Source: an uncultured Paracoccaceae bacterium
GTDB taxonomy: Bacteria; Pseudomonadota; Alphaproteobacteria; Rhodobacterales; Rhodobacteraceae
Direction: 5' to 3'
DNA: 64,000 nt
Assembly (NCBI GenBank): GCA_937864535.1
Contig: CALMJS010000020.1
Location: 1-64,000 of the forward strand
Of the stretch, positions 49,169 through 58,228 are shown in pieces; the first letter of the stretch is position 1, and the number at the start of each line of letters is the position of its first letter. A program made the position numbers and the translations under genes. A model generated the notes under the pieces. It worked only from the letters and a program-made list of their open reading frames with translations. It was not told the origin of the DNA and did no database searches.

Positions 49169-49187
49169 TTCAATTTAATGCCAAAAA

Positions 49188-49215
49188 GTTTCAGAAACCG
49201 GAATCAATTTGAAAC
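49188..49215. promoter_or_regulatory. Candidate operator for LacI 1
   Basis: The gap between the divergent genes has a short palindrome GTTTCAGAAAC (49188-49198) and a second TGAAAC at 49210-49215 facing the first GTTTCA. LacI-type repressors bind such inverted repeats. A separate TTGATC-N7-GATCAA repeat lies at 49252-49270. Confidence 0.45.
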
Positions 49216-49329
49216 GGAAGATACGAAATAGCAAGCAGAGTTTGTCTCTTATTGATCTGTGATGGATCAAAATGGTTCATCCACCTCAGCAGAAGTTCGG
49301 GCAGGGATCTGCCTGTAGGAGGGGACACA

Positions 49330-50349
49330 ATGGACGATCTGAAATTCGGCACCCGCGACAAGCGAGGGAATTGGACGCCGAACGATCATTTGGACATTGC
49401 GCCATTTTGGCGGGGCAAATTCAGTGAACTGGGCAAATTTGCCCTCGGCTATGTCTGGCCGTGGAATGCGTTCCACATGGCGACGGCTGTGCTCTATTGG
49501 ATCTTTATCGTTCCGGACATGGAGACGATGAAAACCCTGTCGTGGGGCTGGGCCCTGTGGCTATTCGCGGCCAACGCGGTTGGCGTGTTCCTGTTGTTTG
49601 GCGGCATCGAGTTTTTCTATTACGTCAAACGCAAGCAAGAGACGCGGTTCAAATACAACGGCAAATTCCCGTCGGAGCACCCTTCTGACGTGTTTTGGTT
49701 CAAGAGTCAGAACCTCGACAACTTCCTTCGGACATATATCTTTTCGGTGCCGCTGTGGACCCTTTGGGAGGTCGGTGCGCTCTGGGCCTTTGCCAACGGC
49801 TGGGCGGAATGGCTGAACTGGGAGGACAACTGGCTCTATCTGTCGATGCTGGTCCTGTTGGTGCCGGCGATCCACGAGATCCACTTTTTCGTCATCCATC
49901 GGCTGATCCACACCGGGTTTTTGTACAAATACGTCCATTCGGTGCACCACAATTCGATCAACCCCAGCCCGTGGTCGTCGCTGTCCATGCATCCGGTCGA
50001 AGGCTTTCTCTACTTTAGCGAAATCCTGTGGTTCATGTTGATCCCGACCAACCCGATCGTGATGCTGTTCAACCTGCATTCCACCGGCTTTGGCGCGATC
50101 AACGGTCACATCGGCTTCGACCAGCTGGAACTGACCGAAGAGACCACGATGCCCAGCCACGCCTATGCCCACTATCTGCACCACAAGTACTTCGAGGTGA
50201 ACTACGGCGGCGACGGTCTGATCCCGCTCGATAAGTGGTTTGGCTATTGGCACGACGGCTCGAAAGAGGCCGACGAGCAGATGAAAGAACGTTTCCGCAA
50301 GAAAAAGGCAAAGCTGGCCGCCAAGAAGGCGCCCACGCCTGCGGAATAA
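49330..50349 (+). CDS. Sterol desaturase/fatty acid hydroxylase-family membrane oxygenase
   Basis: A 339-aa membrane di-iron protein of the FA-hydroxylase superfamily. From ATG 49330 (AGGAGGGG upstream) it has several TM segments and three histidine boxes: H190-R-L-I-H194 within HEIHFFVIHRLIH, HSVHH (203-207) and HYLHH (281-285). Such enzymes hydroxylate or desaturate using O2 and an electron donor. It is the first gene of the operon with the ABC importer and a Rieske ferredoxin, so a small polar substrate or a lipid-linked one cannot be separated by sequence alone. Confidence 0.85.
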   Translation: MDDLKFGTRDKRGNWTPNDHLDIAPFWRGKFSELGKFALGYVWPWNAFHMATAVLYWIFIVPDMETMKTLSWGWALWLFAANAVGVFLLFGGIEFFYYVKRKQETRFKYNGKFPSEHPSDVFWFKSQNLDNFLRTYIFSVPLWTLWEVGALWAFANGWAEWLNWEDNWLYLSMLVLLVPAIHEIHFFVIHRLIHTGFLYKYVHSVHHNSINPSPWSSLSMHPVEGFLYFSEILWFMLIPTNPIVMLFNLHSTGFGAINGHIGFDQLELTEETTMPSHAYAHYLHHKYFEVNYGGDGLIPLDKWFGYWHDGSKEADEQMKERFRKKKAKLAAKKAPTPAE

Positions 50350-50357
50350 GGGCTGCC

Positions 50358-50384
50358 TGACCCGCGACCGAGGATCGCGGGTCA
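50358..50384 (+). terminator. Hairpin after the hydroxylase gene
   Basis: A perfect 10-bp stem (TGACCCGCGA with TCGCGGGTCA) closes a 7-nt loop; there is no T run. Probably an attenuator or processing site before the binding-protein gene. Confidence 0.5.
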
Positions 50385-50429
50385 TCAGAAAACCATGCGC
50401 ATGACGCGCAAAAATTGGGAGGAAATCAA

Positions 50430-51398
50430 ATGAAACTGTTCAATATCCTCGCGACCACCGCTCTGGTCGCGGCTATGGGGTCGATGGCTGCTGCCGAAGG
50501 CGCAAACATCTTTGTTATCGGCGGCAAGCCCGACGACCCGTTCTGGTCCCGCGTCAAGATGGGTGCCGAAGACGCAGGCAAAGTCGCCGAAGCCCAGGGT
50601 GGTTCGGTCACCTGGCTTGGCCCGCAGAACTACGACAACCTCGGCCCCGACGCTGCCGAACTGATCCGTCAGGCGATCGATCAGGGTGCAGACGCCATCG
50701 TCGGTCCGGACTGGGTTCCCGAAGCTATGGACCCCGCCTTTGAGGCCGTCGTCGCCGCCGGCATCCCGCTGGTCATCTATAACGCAGGCGGTCTGGATGC
50801 TGCCGACCGTCTGGGCGCGATGAACTACGTCGGTGCCGTTGATTACAAGTCGGGCTATGCCGCTGGTGAATACCTCGCCAACGCTGGCCACAAGAACGGC
50901 GCTTGCGTCAACACCCTGCCGGGTGCTGCCAACATCGAAGCCTTCTGTGCTGGCTTTAACGAAGGCATGACCGCTGCTGGCGGCGCCGGTTCGGTTCTCC
51001 AGCTGCCCGCCACCGCGTTCGGTGATGCGACCGCTGTTGCTCAGGCTGTGCGCGCGCACCTGCTGCAGAACCCGGACATCGACGCGATGTTCGCAATCGG
51101 TGACGCAGACACCAACGCAACCGTTTCGGGCATCCAGCAGGCTGGCAAAACCGGTTCGGTCCACGTGTGCGGCATGAACTTTAACGACTCGATCCTCGCC
51201 AACATTCAGGCGGGTACGCAGGCTTGTGCCATTGACCAGCAGGGCTATCAGCAGGGCTTCTTTGCCGTGTCGATCCTGAACAACTTTGTCAATTACGGCG
51301 CCACCATCCCGACCCGTGAAATCCTGACCGGCCCGGGCGTCATCGATGCCTCCAACGTCGAACTGGTGATCGCTGGCGTTCAGGCTGGCGCTCGCTAA
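50430..51398 (+). CDS. Sugar-type ABC transporter, substrate-binding protein
   Basis: A 322-aa periplasmic binding protein of the ribose/inositol group (Peripla_BP_4). The signal peptide is MKLFNILATTALVAAMGSMA... ending at AAA-E. The mature start has ANIFVIGGKPDDPFWSRVKMGAEDA, the usual KxxDPFW motif. ATG 50430 follows GGGAGGAA; the longer frame from 50415 is less likely. MocB and IbpA are comparable family members. Confidence 0.92.
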   Translation: MKLFNILATTALVAAMGSMAAAEGANIFVIGGKPDDPFWSRVKMGAEDAGKVAEAQGGSVTWLGPQNYDNLGPDAAELIRQAIDQGADAIVGPDWVPEAMDPAFEAVVAAGIPLVIYNAGGLDAADRLGAMNYVGAVDYKSGYAAGEYLANAGHKNGACVNTLPGAANIEAFCAGFNEGMTAAGGAGSVLQLPATAFGDATAVAQAVRAHLLQNPDIDAMFAIGDADTNATVSGIQQAGKTGSVHVCGMNFNDSILANIQAGTQACAIDQQGYQQGFFAVSILNNFVNYGATIPTREILTGPGVIDASNVELVIAGVQAGAR

Positions 51399-51420
51399 TC
51401 GCGACATCCCTGAAATCAAG

Positions 51421-51449
51421 AGGCCGACCGTCACGCACGGTCGGCCTTA
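51421..51449 (+). terminator. Hairpin between binding-protein and permease genes
   Basis: A perfect 11-bp stem (AGGCCGACCGT with ACGGTCGGCCT) closes a CACGC loop, followed by TAT. Typical of operons that make excess binding protein. Confidence 0.75.
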
Positions 51450-51500
51450 TCCGCAAACTCGTAGGGGACGGGTGCGGTCACACACGGACGGATAGACGAT

Positions 51501-52511
51501 ATGCAAACGGCAAGAGGCGAGGCCGGGTTCTCACTCGGTACGCTGATCCGCAGGCCTGAGACCGGGTCGTTGATTGGATTTGTGGCGGTTTACCTTTTCT
51601 TTGCGGCCCTCGGGGGGGCTGTGTTCATTGGCGCGCCCGGTTGGTCGAGCTGGCTGAACATCGCGGCAGAGGTCGGTATCATCGCGCTGCCGGTCGGACT
51701 GTTGATGATTTCGGGCGAATTCGACATGTCGGTCGGGTCTATCGTTCCGGCGTCGTCGATGACGGCGGCGATCCTGTGCGGCTACTTTGGGTTTGCCGCG
51801 CCAGTCGGCATCGTTGCGGCCCTGTGTGTTGGTCTGGCCATTGGCTATGTGAACGGCATTCTGGTCACGCGCACGACCATTCCCTCGTTGATCGTCACCA
51901 TCGGTATGATGTTCGCGGTGATGGGGTTGACGCTGGGTTTTGCTGTGCTGATCAAGGGGTCGACCAGCGTTTCCTATGTCCCCGATCCGCTGACCAAATC
52001 GCTGCTGGGCCATTTCATCAACGGCATGTTCAACGTGTCGATCATCTGGTGGATCGGCTTTGTGGCGGTGTTTTACTTCCTTCTCCACATTTCCCCGCTT
52101 GGAAACTGGATCTATGCGCTGGGCGGTGACCGCGAGAGCGCCCGCAGCGCTGGCATCCCCACGGATAAGTTGACCATCGCGCTGTTCATGCTGTCCGGCT
52201 TTAACGCCGCCTTTGTCGGCGTCGCGCAGGTCATGACCTACCAGAGCGCGCAGGTCGCTGGCGGCCAGTCGTTTATCTTTAACTCGATCATGTGCGTGGT
52301 GATCGGCGGCGTGCTGCTGACCGGCGGTGCAGGCTCGGTGATCGGGATCGTTCTGGGCACCATGACCTTTGCGGTCGTGAACCAGGGCATTTTCTTTGCC
52401 GCGCTCGACCCCAACATCGGGTCGATCATCATCGGTGCGCTGCTGCTGCTGGCTGTTTTGTCGAACGACAAATTCCGCGCGCTCGCCATGTCTTATTCCA
52501 AAAAGAAGTGA
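51501..52511 (+). CDS. Sugar-type ABC transporter, permease (1)
   Basis: A 336-aa BPD_transp_2 (ribose/xylose-type) permease with about eight to ten TM helices. The family signature EFDMSVGSIVPASSMTAAIL and GYVNGILVTRTTIPSLIVTIGM are visible, as is the C-terminal GGVLLTGGAGSVIGIVLG. The 11-nt gap to the second permease contains an AGGGCAGGGAC region. Confidence 0.93.
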   Translation: MQTARGEAGFSLGTLIRRPETGSLIGFVAVYLFFAALGGAVFIGAPGWSSWLNIAAEVGIIALPVGLLMISGEFDMSVGSIVPASSMTAAILCGYFGFAAPVGIVAALCVGLAIGYVNGILVTRTTIPSLIVTIGMMFAVMGLTLGFAVLIKGSTSVSYVPDPLTKSLLGHFINGMFNVSIIWWIGFVAVFYFLLHISPLGNWIYALGGDRESARSAGIPTDKLTIALFMLSGFNAAFVGVAQVMTYQSAQVAGGQSFIFNSIMCVVIGGVLLTGGAGSVIGIVLGTMTFAVVNQGIFFAALDPNIGSIIIGALLLLAVLSNDKFRALAMSYSKKK

Positions 52512-52521
52512 GGGCAGGGAC

Positions 52522-53511
52522 ATGCTAAACAACCTCCTCAGCCGTCCCGCCGCCGCCTCCATCCTGAGCCTGATCGGCGTGCTGGCCTTCTATGTCATCT
52601 TTGGCGGCGTCGATCTGGCCAAGCTGTTCGGCGCAGCGAGCTGGATGAATTACGCCGCCCGTATCGGCATCGTGGCGCTGCCCGTGGGCCTGCTGATGAT
52701 CGCGGGCGAGATCGACATCTCCATCGGGGCGATGATCCCTGCGGGTGCGATGACCACGGCGATTATCTCGGGCTACTATGGTCTGCCGATTGGTTTTGGC
52801 ATTCTGGGTGCGCTGACCGTGGGTGTTCTGGTCGGCCTGTTCAACGGCATTCTGGCGGTGAAAACCAGCGTGCCGACGCTGATCATCACGCTGGGCACGC
52901 TGGTGGGGATGCAGGGGATCGTTCTGGCTGGCTCCAAATTGCTGACCGGGAACGCATCTGTCCCGCTGTCCGCGCCAGACTGGGCCAAGGGGATCTTTGG
53001 CGAATTGATGTTCGGCGGCAATCATCAGAACCTGATCCTCTGGTGGCTGGGTTTGACCGTCGTATTCTGGTTCGTCATGCACCAGAGCAAGTACGGAAAC
53101 TGGATCTATGCCCTTGGCGGCGACAAGGTCAGCGCCCGCAATGCCGGTATCCCCGTTGATGCCATCACGATCCGCCTGTTCGTTCTGACCGCGACATCGG
53201 CGTCTTTTGTCGGGATGTGTCACGCGATGTTGTTCAACTCGGCCCAAGTGTCGGGCGGTATGAGCGACATTTTCAACATCATCGTCAGTGTGGTTGTGGG
53301 CGGGGTGCTATTGACGGGTGGCTTTGGCTCTATCGCTGGGGTTTTCATCGGCACCATCACCTTTGCCATCGTGATCAAGGGTATCGATTTCACCGACATC
53401 GACCGCAACTGGGCGAACCTCATCATCGGTCTGACGCTGCTTCTGGCCGTCGGCATGAACGAGAGCTTCCGCAAATTCGCCATGCGCGCCACCAAACGTA
53501 AACCCGCCTGA
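52522..53511 (+). CDS. Sugar-type ABC transporter, permease (2)
   Basis: A 329-aa paralogue of the first permease, with EIDISIGAMIPAGAMTTAII and GLFNGILAVKTSVPTLIITLGT in matching positions. ATG 52522 is taken as start; the frame is open upstream into the first permease but without need. Two distinct permeases suggest a heterodimeric channel. Confidence 0.93.
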   Translation: MLNNLLSRPAAASILSLIGVLAFYVIFGGVDLAKLFGAASWMNYAARIGIVALPVGLLMIAGEIDISIGAMIPAGAMTTAIISGYYGLPIGFGILGALTVGVLVGLFNGILAVKTSVPTLIITLGTLVGMQGIVLAGSKLLTGNASVPLSAPDWAKGIFGELMFGGNHQNLILWWLGLTVVFWFVMHQSKYGNWIYALGGDKVSARNAGIPVDAITIRLFVLTATSASFVGMCHAMLFNSAQVSGGMSDIFNIIVSVVVGGVLLTGGFGSIAGVFIGTITFAIVIKGIDFTDIDRNWANLIIGLTLLLAVGMNESFRKFAMRATKRKPA

Positions 53512-53529
53512 ACGCGGAAAGGATAGACT

Positions 53530-54318
53530 ATGACCGCTCCGGTTCTTGAACTCCGCAACATCGATAAATCCTTCGGGCCGATCGACGTCCTGCACAACAT
53601 CACTCTTCAGGTCAAAGCGGGCGAAGTGCTCTGCCTCTTGGGCGACAACGGTGCGGGCAAATCGACCCTCATCAAGACGCTCGCCGGTGTGCACCAGCCG
53701 ACGCGCGGCGACATCCTGATGGATGGTCAGCCCGTCCAGTTCAGCGGCCCGCGCGATGCGGCAGGGCGGGGGATTGCCACCGTGCACCAGTTCGGCGGGA
53801 CCTTTCCACTGATGTCGATCGGCCGCTCCTTCTTTGTCGGTGTCGAACCGACCAAAGGCTGGGGCCCGTTCAAGCGGTTCGACCGCAAGACCGCCAACCG
53901 TATCGCCGTCGAGGCCGTGCAGAACTTTGGCATCACCCGTATCGACGATGGCGACCGTCTGGTCGGCGGTCTGTCGGGCGGTGAACGCCAGTCGCTGGCG
54001 ATTGCCCGCGCTGTGCACTTTGGCGCGCGTGTGCTGATCCTGGACGAACCGACCGCTGCGCTCGGCGTCAAACAGGCGGCTCACGTGTTGCGCATCGTCA
54101 ACGAAGCGAAACGTCGTGGGCTGGCCGTGGTGTTCATCACCCATCAGGTCATGCATGCAATGGCCGTCGGCGACCACTTTGCCGTGCTGATCCGCGGCGC
54201 AATCGCGGCAGATTTCCACAAGGGTGAAAAGACCCGTGAAGAAATCAGCGACCTCATGGCTGGCGGCGAATCCATGGCCGACCTCGAAGCCCAGCTCGGC
54301 ACCAACGCCACTGTTTAA
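53530..54318 (+). CDS. Sugar-type ABC transporter, ATP-binding protein
   Basis: A 262-aa single-domain ATPase. Walker A LLGDNGAGKSTLIK, signature LSGGERQSLAIARAV and Walker B VLILDEPTAALG are present. Ribose-type ATPases usually have two fused domains (about 500 aa), so this is the half-length form seen in some inositol or rhizopine systems. It is coupled in one operon with the two permeases. Confidence 0.94.
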   Translation: MTAPVLELRNIDKSFGPIDVLHNITLQVKAGEVLCLLGDNGAGKSTLIKTLAGVHQPTRGDILMDGQPVQFSGPRDAAGRGIATVHQFGGTFPLMSIGRSFFVGVEPTKGWGPFKRFDRKTANRIAVEAVQNFGITRIDDGDRLVGGLSGGERQSLAIARAVHFGARVLILDEPTAALGVKQAAHVLRIVNEAKRRGLAVVFITHQVMHAMAVGDHFAVLIRGAIAADFHKGEKTREEISDLMAGGESMADLEAQLGTNATV

Positions 54319-54331
54319 TTAGGACTAAGAT

Positions 54332-55336
54332 ATGTCACTGCGAATTGCCGTTATCGGCGCAGGTCTGATGGGCGCCGACCACGCCAAAATCGTTGCAAAT
54401 GATCTGCCGGGCGCGACGCTACAGGTCATCTGCGATATGGACACCAACCGCGCCCGCGCGGTGGCCGATGCGACCGGCGCACTGGATGTCGCCAATGATC
54501 CGCAGGCGGTCATCGCCCGCGCCGATATCGACGCCGTGATCGTGGCCAGCCCCGATTTCACCCACGCGCCCTTGTCGCTGGCCTGTATCGCCGCGCAAAA
54601 GCCGGTGATGTGTGAAAAGCCGCTGTCGCAGAAGGTAGAGGAATGCGAACAGGTCATGCAGGCCGAGATCGCATCGGGCCGCAAGTGGGTCCAACTGGGC
54701 TTTATGCGCCGTTACGATCAGGCCTATGTCGAAATGCGCCGCGCGCTGACCGATGGCACTATCGGCCGCGCGCTGATGATGCACAACTTCCACCGCAATG
54801 TGGAAACGCCTGCTTCGGACTTTACCGGCGCGATGGCGATCACCAACTCGGCCCCCCATGAATTCGACGTGATCCGCTATGTGCTGGGCACCGAATTCGC
54901 CAGCATCTCCGCGTGGCAGCCGAAACGCTCGGACGCGGTTGTGGCCCCTGTCGTCATGGTTCTGGAAACCGCCGACGGCCAGATCGTCAACATCGAAGTG
55001 AACAACAACGCCGCCTATGGCTATGACGTTCGCGCCGAACTGGTGGGCGAAAAGGGCGCGATTGCCATGAACAACGTGGCCTATACCCGCACCGACATCA
55101 AACTGGCCAGCTCGACCGCATATGATGCCGATTGGCGCACCCGCTATTACGAGGCCTACCGCCGCCAGAACACCGCGTTCCTCAAGTTCGCCCAGACCGG
55201 CGTGTTCCCGGAAATCGGCTCGTCCGCTTGGGACGGCTACTGCGCGGCTGTGGTCGCCAATACCGGCGCGCGCGCCCTGACCGAGGGCACAAAGCTGCCC
55301 GTTACAATGATGGCCAAACCGGAGTTCTACGCATGA
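54332..55336 (+). CDS. Gfo/Idh/MocA-family oxidoreductase (1)
   Basis: A 334-aa NAD(P)-dependent dehydrogenase. The Rossmann motif GAGLMGADHAKIVAN is at the N-terminus, followed by the EKP motif CEKPLSQKV and the catalytic H/D-containing GAMAITNSAPHEFDVIRYV segment. Most like inositol 2-dehydrogenases (IolG) in layout. The stop overlaps the next gene's start (ATGA). Confidence 0.9.
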   Translation: MSLRIAVIGAGLMGADHAKIVANDLPGATLQVICDMDTNRARAVADATGALDVANDPQAVIARADIDAVIVASPDFTHAPLSLACIAAQKPVMCEKPLSQKVEECEQVMQAEIASGRKWVQLGFMRRYDQAYVEMRRALTDGTIGRALMMHNFHRNVETPASDFTGAMAITNSAPHEFDVIRYVLGTEFASISAWQPKRSDAVVAPVVMVLETADGQIVNIEVNNNAAYGYDVRAELVGEKGAIAMNNVAYTRTDIKLASSTAYDADWRTRYYEAYRRQNTAFLKFAQTGVFPEIGSSAWDGYCAAVVANTGARALTEGTKLPVTMMAKPEFYA

Positions 55337-56292
55337 AACTGGGATTTGTTTCCGACAGCCTTGGCGGTATGTCGTTTGAAGACGTGCTGAACCACGCCCA
55401 GCGGATGGGCGTATCGGGCATCGAAGTGAACACCTGTGGCTGGTCCACCGCGCCGCATTTCGACCTCAAGGGGATGCTGGGCAATGCCAAGGCGCAGCGT
55501 GATTTCAAGGATGCGTTCATCGACCGCGGTCTGGAGATCATCAGCCTGAACGCCAACGGCAACCCGCTGCACCCGACCGATCCGGCGCAGGGCGAAGGCC
55601 TCAAGAACACCATCCGCGTCGCGGGCGAAATGGGGATCAAAACCGTTTGCACTATGTCCGGTCTGCCCGCAGGGTCGGCCAACGACCTGATGCCGAACTG
55701 GGTCGTGTCGTCGTGGCCGCCGGAAACGCAGGAAATCCTGCGCTATCAGTGGCAGGAAAAGCTGATCCCGTTCTGGACCGAGATTGTCGCGCTGGCCAAG
55801 GAATGCGGCGTTGAAAAGATCGCGCTGGAACTGCACGGCAACCAGTGCGTCTATAACGTCCCGTCGCTGTTCAAACTGCGCGAAGCGGTCGGTCCGGTTA
55901 TCGGTGCCAACCTTGATCCCAGCCACCTGTTCTGGATGGGTGCCGATCCCCTGATCGCCGCCGAGGCGCTGGGCAAGGCTGTCTACCACGTCCACGCCAA
56001 GGATACCTTCCTGAACGCGCCCAAGCAGGCCACCACCAGCCTTCTGGAAAACGGCAGCCTGATGGATATCTCGTCGCGCAGCTGGTCCTACATCACGCTT
56101 GGTTTCGGCCACGGCGAAGAGTGGTGGCGCCAGTTCTGCGACCGCCTGAAGATGGGCGGCTACGATGGCTGGCTGTCGATCGAACACGAGGACGTGCTGC
56201 TGAACTCGCTGGAAGGGCTGGAGAAATCCGTGACCCTGCTGCAGGGCGTGATGCCTTCGGCTCCGGCTGACTACAAACCCCAAGACATCTAA
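55333..56292 (+). CDS. TIM-barrel sugar isomerase/epimerase (IolE/MocC-like)
   Basis: A 319-aa AP-endonuclease-2 fold protein. Metal-ligand positions are visible as ALELHG (Glu), NLDPSH (Asp), HVHAKD (His) and SIEHED (Glu). Members include inosose dehydratase IolE and MocC, which act just after the inositol dehydrogenase step. ATG 55333 overlaps the preceding stop. The substrate is inferred from context only. Confidence 0.85.
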   Translation: MKLGFVSDSLGGMSFEDVLNHAQRMGVSGIEVNTCGWSTAPHFDLKGMLGNAKAQRDFKDAFIDRGLEIISLNANGNPLHPTDPAQGEGLKNTIRVAGEMGIKTVCTMSGLPAGSANDLMPNWVVSSWPPETQEILRYQWQEKLIPFWTEIVALAKECGVEKIALELHGNQCVYNVPSLFKLREAVGPVIGANLDPSHLFWMGADPLIAAEALGKAVYHVHAKDTFLNAPKQATTSLLENGSLMDISSRSWSYITLGFGHGEEWWRQFCDRLKMGGYDGWLSIEHEDVLLNSLEGLEKSVTLLQGVMPSAPADYKPQDI

Positions 56293-56303
56293 GAGGCCCC
56301 AGA

Positions 56304-56615
56304 ATGGCACAGTGGATTGATGCCTGCGCGGCAGACGACATCGACGAAGAAGACGTGATCCGTTTCGACCACAACGGTCGGACCTTTGCGATCATCCGCG
56401 ATCACGAAGACAACTACTACTGCACCGACGGTCTGTGCACCCACGAAGACGTGCACCTGTCGGACGGTATGGTTGTCGAAGCCACCATCGAATGTCCCAA
56501 GCATTCGTCGATCTTCAACTGCAAGAACGGCGAAGTGGAAACTCCGCCCGCTTGCGAGAACCTGCACACCTACGCCGTCAAGGTCGAAGGTGGTCGCGTT
56601 CTGATCGAGATCTGA
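56304..56615 (+). CDS. Rieske-type 2Fe-2S ferredoxin (MocE-like, 1)
   Basis: A 103-aa Rieske ferredoxin with ligands CTH (C48-T-H) and CPKH, i.e. the C-X-H ... C-X2-H pattern. It is about 64% identical by hand count (65 of 101 aligned) to the second copy at 63503. In rhizobia MocE passes electrons to the MocD oxygenase in rhizopine breakdown. Here it could serve the hydroxylase at 49330 or the downstream desaturase. Confidence 0.9.
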   Translation: MAQWIDACAADDIDEEDVIRFDHNGRTFAIIRDHEDNYYCTDGLCTHEDVHLSDGMVVEATIECPKHSSIFNCKNGEVETPPACENLHTYAVKVEGGRVLIEI

Positions 56616-56617
56616 GA

Positions 56618-57403
56618 ATGGCCTTCACCTTCCCCCTTGCTGCCTGCGCTGAAATGCTCTGGCAGGACCGACCCATCGAATGGCGGGCTGCCCGCCTGAC
56701 CGAGATGGGTTTCGGCGTTGGCCTGTGGAACTGGCCGAACCACGACCTCGATAAACTCGAAAAGGTCGGGGCGCATTACACGATCATGAACGGCTATCTG
56801 GTCGGGCGTCTGTCCGACAAGGAAGGCGCGGATATGCTGCTGGCCTCGGCCCGCGAAACCGCGCTGGTCGGCAAACGTCTGGGCGTGGATCGTCTGAACC
56901 TGCACGGCACGGGGCTGGGCGACTTCGGTCTGCCGATCCCGCAGCTCTCGGCCTTCGCGCCGGGGATGGAGCTGCGCGCCCGCGACACGCTCCATCGCAT
57001 CTGTGACATGGCCGAGGAACTGGGCGTGGTCTTTACGCTTGAGAACCTCAACCCCGTCGATCACCCGGGCTGTCCGTTCGGATCGACTGCTGACGTTCTG
57101 TCGCTGGTGTCTGCGGTGAACCGTCCGCAGCTGCGCATCAATCTGGATTTGTACCACACCCAGATCGGCGAAGGGGACGTGATCCGCTGGGCCGAAGCCT
57201 GCATGCCGTGGGTCGGTGAATATCAGGTTGCCGACAATCCGGGCCGGTTCGAGCCGGGTACGGGCGAGATGCATTACCCCAACATCGCCCGCGCCATCTA
57301 CGACATGGGCTATCGCGGCCCCGTCGGTATGGAAGCCTTTGCCAAAGGCGACCCCGAGGCCGCTCTGGCCGCTTTCCGCAACGCATTTACGATCGAGGTC
57401 TGA
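56618..57403 (+). CDS. TIM-barrel isomerase (hydroxypyruvate isomerase-like)
   Basis: A 261-aa sugar isomerase of the AP-endonuclease-2 superfamily. Ligand-bearing segments are FTLENLN (Glu), INLDLYHTQ (Asp/His), YQVADNPGR (the HVAD-type position, here Q-V-A-D) and MEAFAKG (Glu). The GNPHxP region of Hyi is matched by NPGRFEPGTGEMHYPNI. It is three bases after the Rieske stop. The open frame extends upstream, but this ATG fits the family. Confidence 0.85.
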   Translation: MAFTFPLAACAEMLWQDRPIEWRAARLTEMGFGVGLWNWPNHDLDKLEKVGAHYTIMNGYLVGRLSDKEGADMLLASARETALVGKRLGVDRLNLHGTGLGDFGLPIPQLSAFAPGMELRARDTLHRICDMAEELGVVFTLENLNPVDHPGCPFGSTADVLSLVSAVNRPQLRINLDLYHTQIGEGDVIRWAEACMPWVGEYQVADNPGRFEPGTGEMHYPNIARAIYDMGYRGPVGMEAFAKGDPEAALAAFRNAFTIEV

Positions 57404-57406
57404 CCC

Positions 57407-58228
57407 ATGGGTATGTACCACAACCGTCCGCACGTCGAAGACCTGCGCAAGATGAAAAAGAATGGAGAGAAGATCTCCATGCTCTACGTCACCACGCTGG
57501 AAGAGGCCGCCGCTGCCGCTGCTGCCGGCATCCACATGCTGTCGATCGAAGGCCGGTTCTTTGACAACGATATGCGCGAAGCTGCCGGTGACTGTTTTGT
57601 TCAGGTCGGCCTGCCGTTCGGCGGCTGGGGCAGCTTTAACGGTCGCCCGCTCGCCACTGCCGAAGATTACCTGCGCGCCGCGTTCCATTACGCCGCGATG
57701 GGGGGCGATGCCTACTACTGCTCGGCCTCCTATGACATCCAGAAGGTCCTTTGCGATAACTACCTGCCGGTCATCGGCCACATTGGCCTGATCCCGTCCT
57801 ACATCACCTGGACCGGCTGGCGCGCCGTCGGCAAGACCGCAAACGAGGCCGAGGCCCTGTGGCGTCACACCCAGATGCTCGAACAGATCGGCGTCTTCGG
57901 TGCCGAGCTTGAAGTCGTGCCGGATCGCGTCGCCAAGTACCTGACCGAGAATTCGTCCCTGCTGATGCTGGGTATGGGCGCTGGCAAATACGCCGATGCG
58001 CAGTACCTCTTTACCGAGGACGTCTGCGGCTATGGCGTGAACCACAAGCCACGCCACGGCAAGGTCTACGCCGACATGGGCCCCAAGATGAAGGCCCTGC
58101 AGGAAGAGCGTATCGCCGCGTTCAAGGCGTTCCGCGCCGATGTGGACAACGGCGGATATCCGGCAGCCGAACATTCGGTCGCCATCAAGGATGACGAATA
58201 CGAAGCCTTCCTCAAGGCGGTGCAGTAA
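57407..58228 (+). CDS. Divergent PanB-like protein (ketopantoate hydroxymethyltransferase family)
   Basis: A 273-aa protein clearly related to PanB by the GHIGLIPSYITWTGW, LEVVP, LGMGAGKYADAQYLFTEDVCG and YPAAEHS segments. The catalytic Glu in LEVVP is kept. The Mg2+ and substrate positions of E. coli PanB are changed by eye: D45 to Glu, D84 to Gly, K112 to Tyr and E114 to Ser. It is therefore unlikely to be an ordinary PanB. It lies inside the catabolic operon between the isomerase and dehydrogenases. Starts 4 nt after the isomerase. Confidence 0.75.
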   Translation: MGMYHNRPHVEDLRKMKKNGEKISMLYVTTLEEAAAAAAAGIHMLSIEGRFFDNDMREAAGDCFVQVGLPFGGWGSFNGRPLATAEDYLRAAFHYAAMGGDAYYCSASYDIQKVLCDNYLPVIGHIGLIPSYITWTGWRAVGKTANEAEALWRHTQMLEQIGVFGAELEVVPDRVAKYLTENSSLLMLGMGAGKYADAQYLFTEDVCGYGVNHKPRHGKVYADMGPKMKALQEERIAAFKAFRADVDNGGYPAAEHSVAIKDDEYEAFLKAVQ

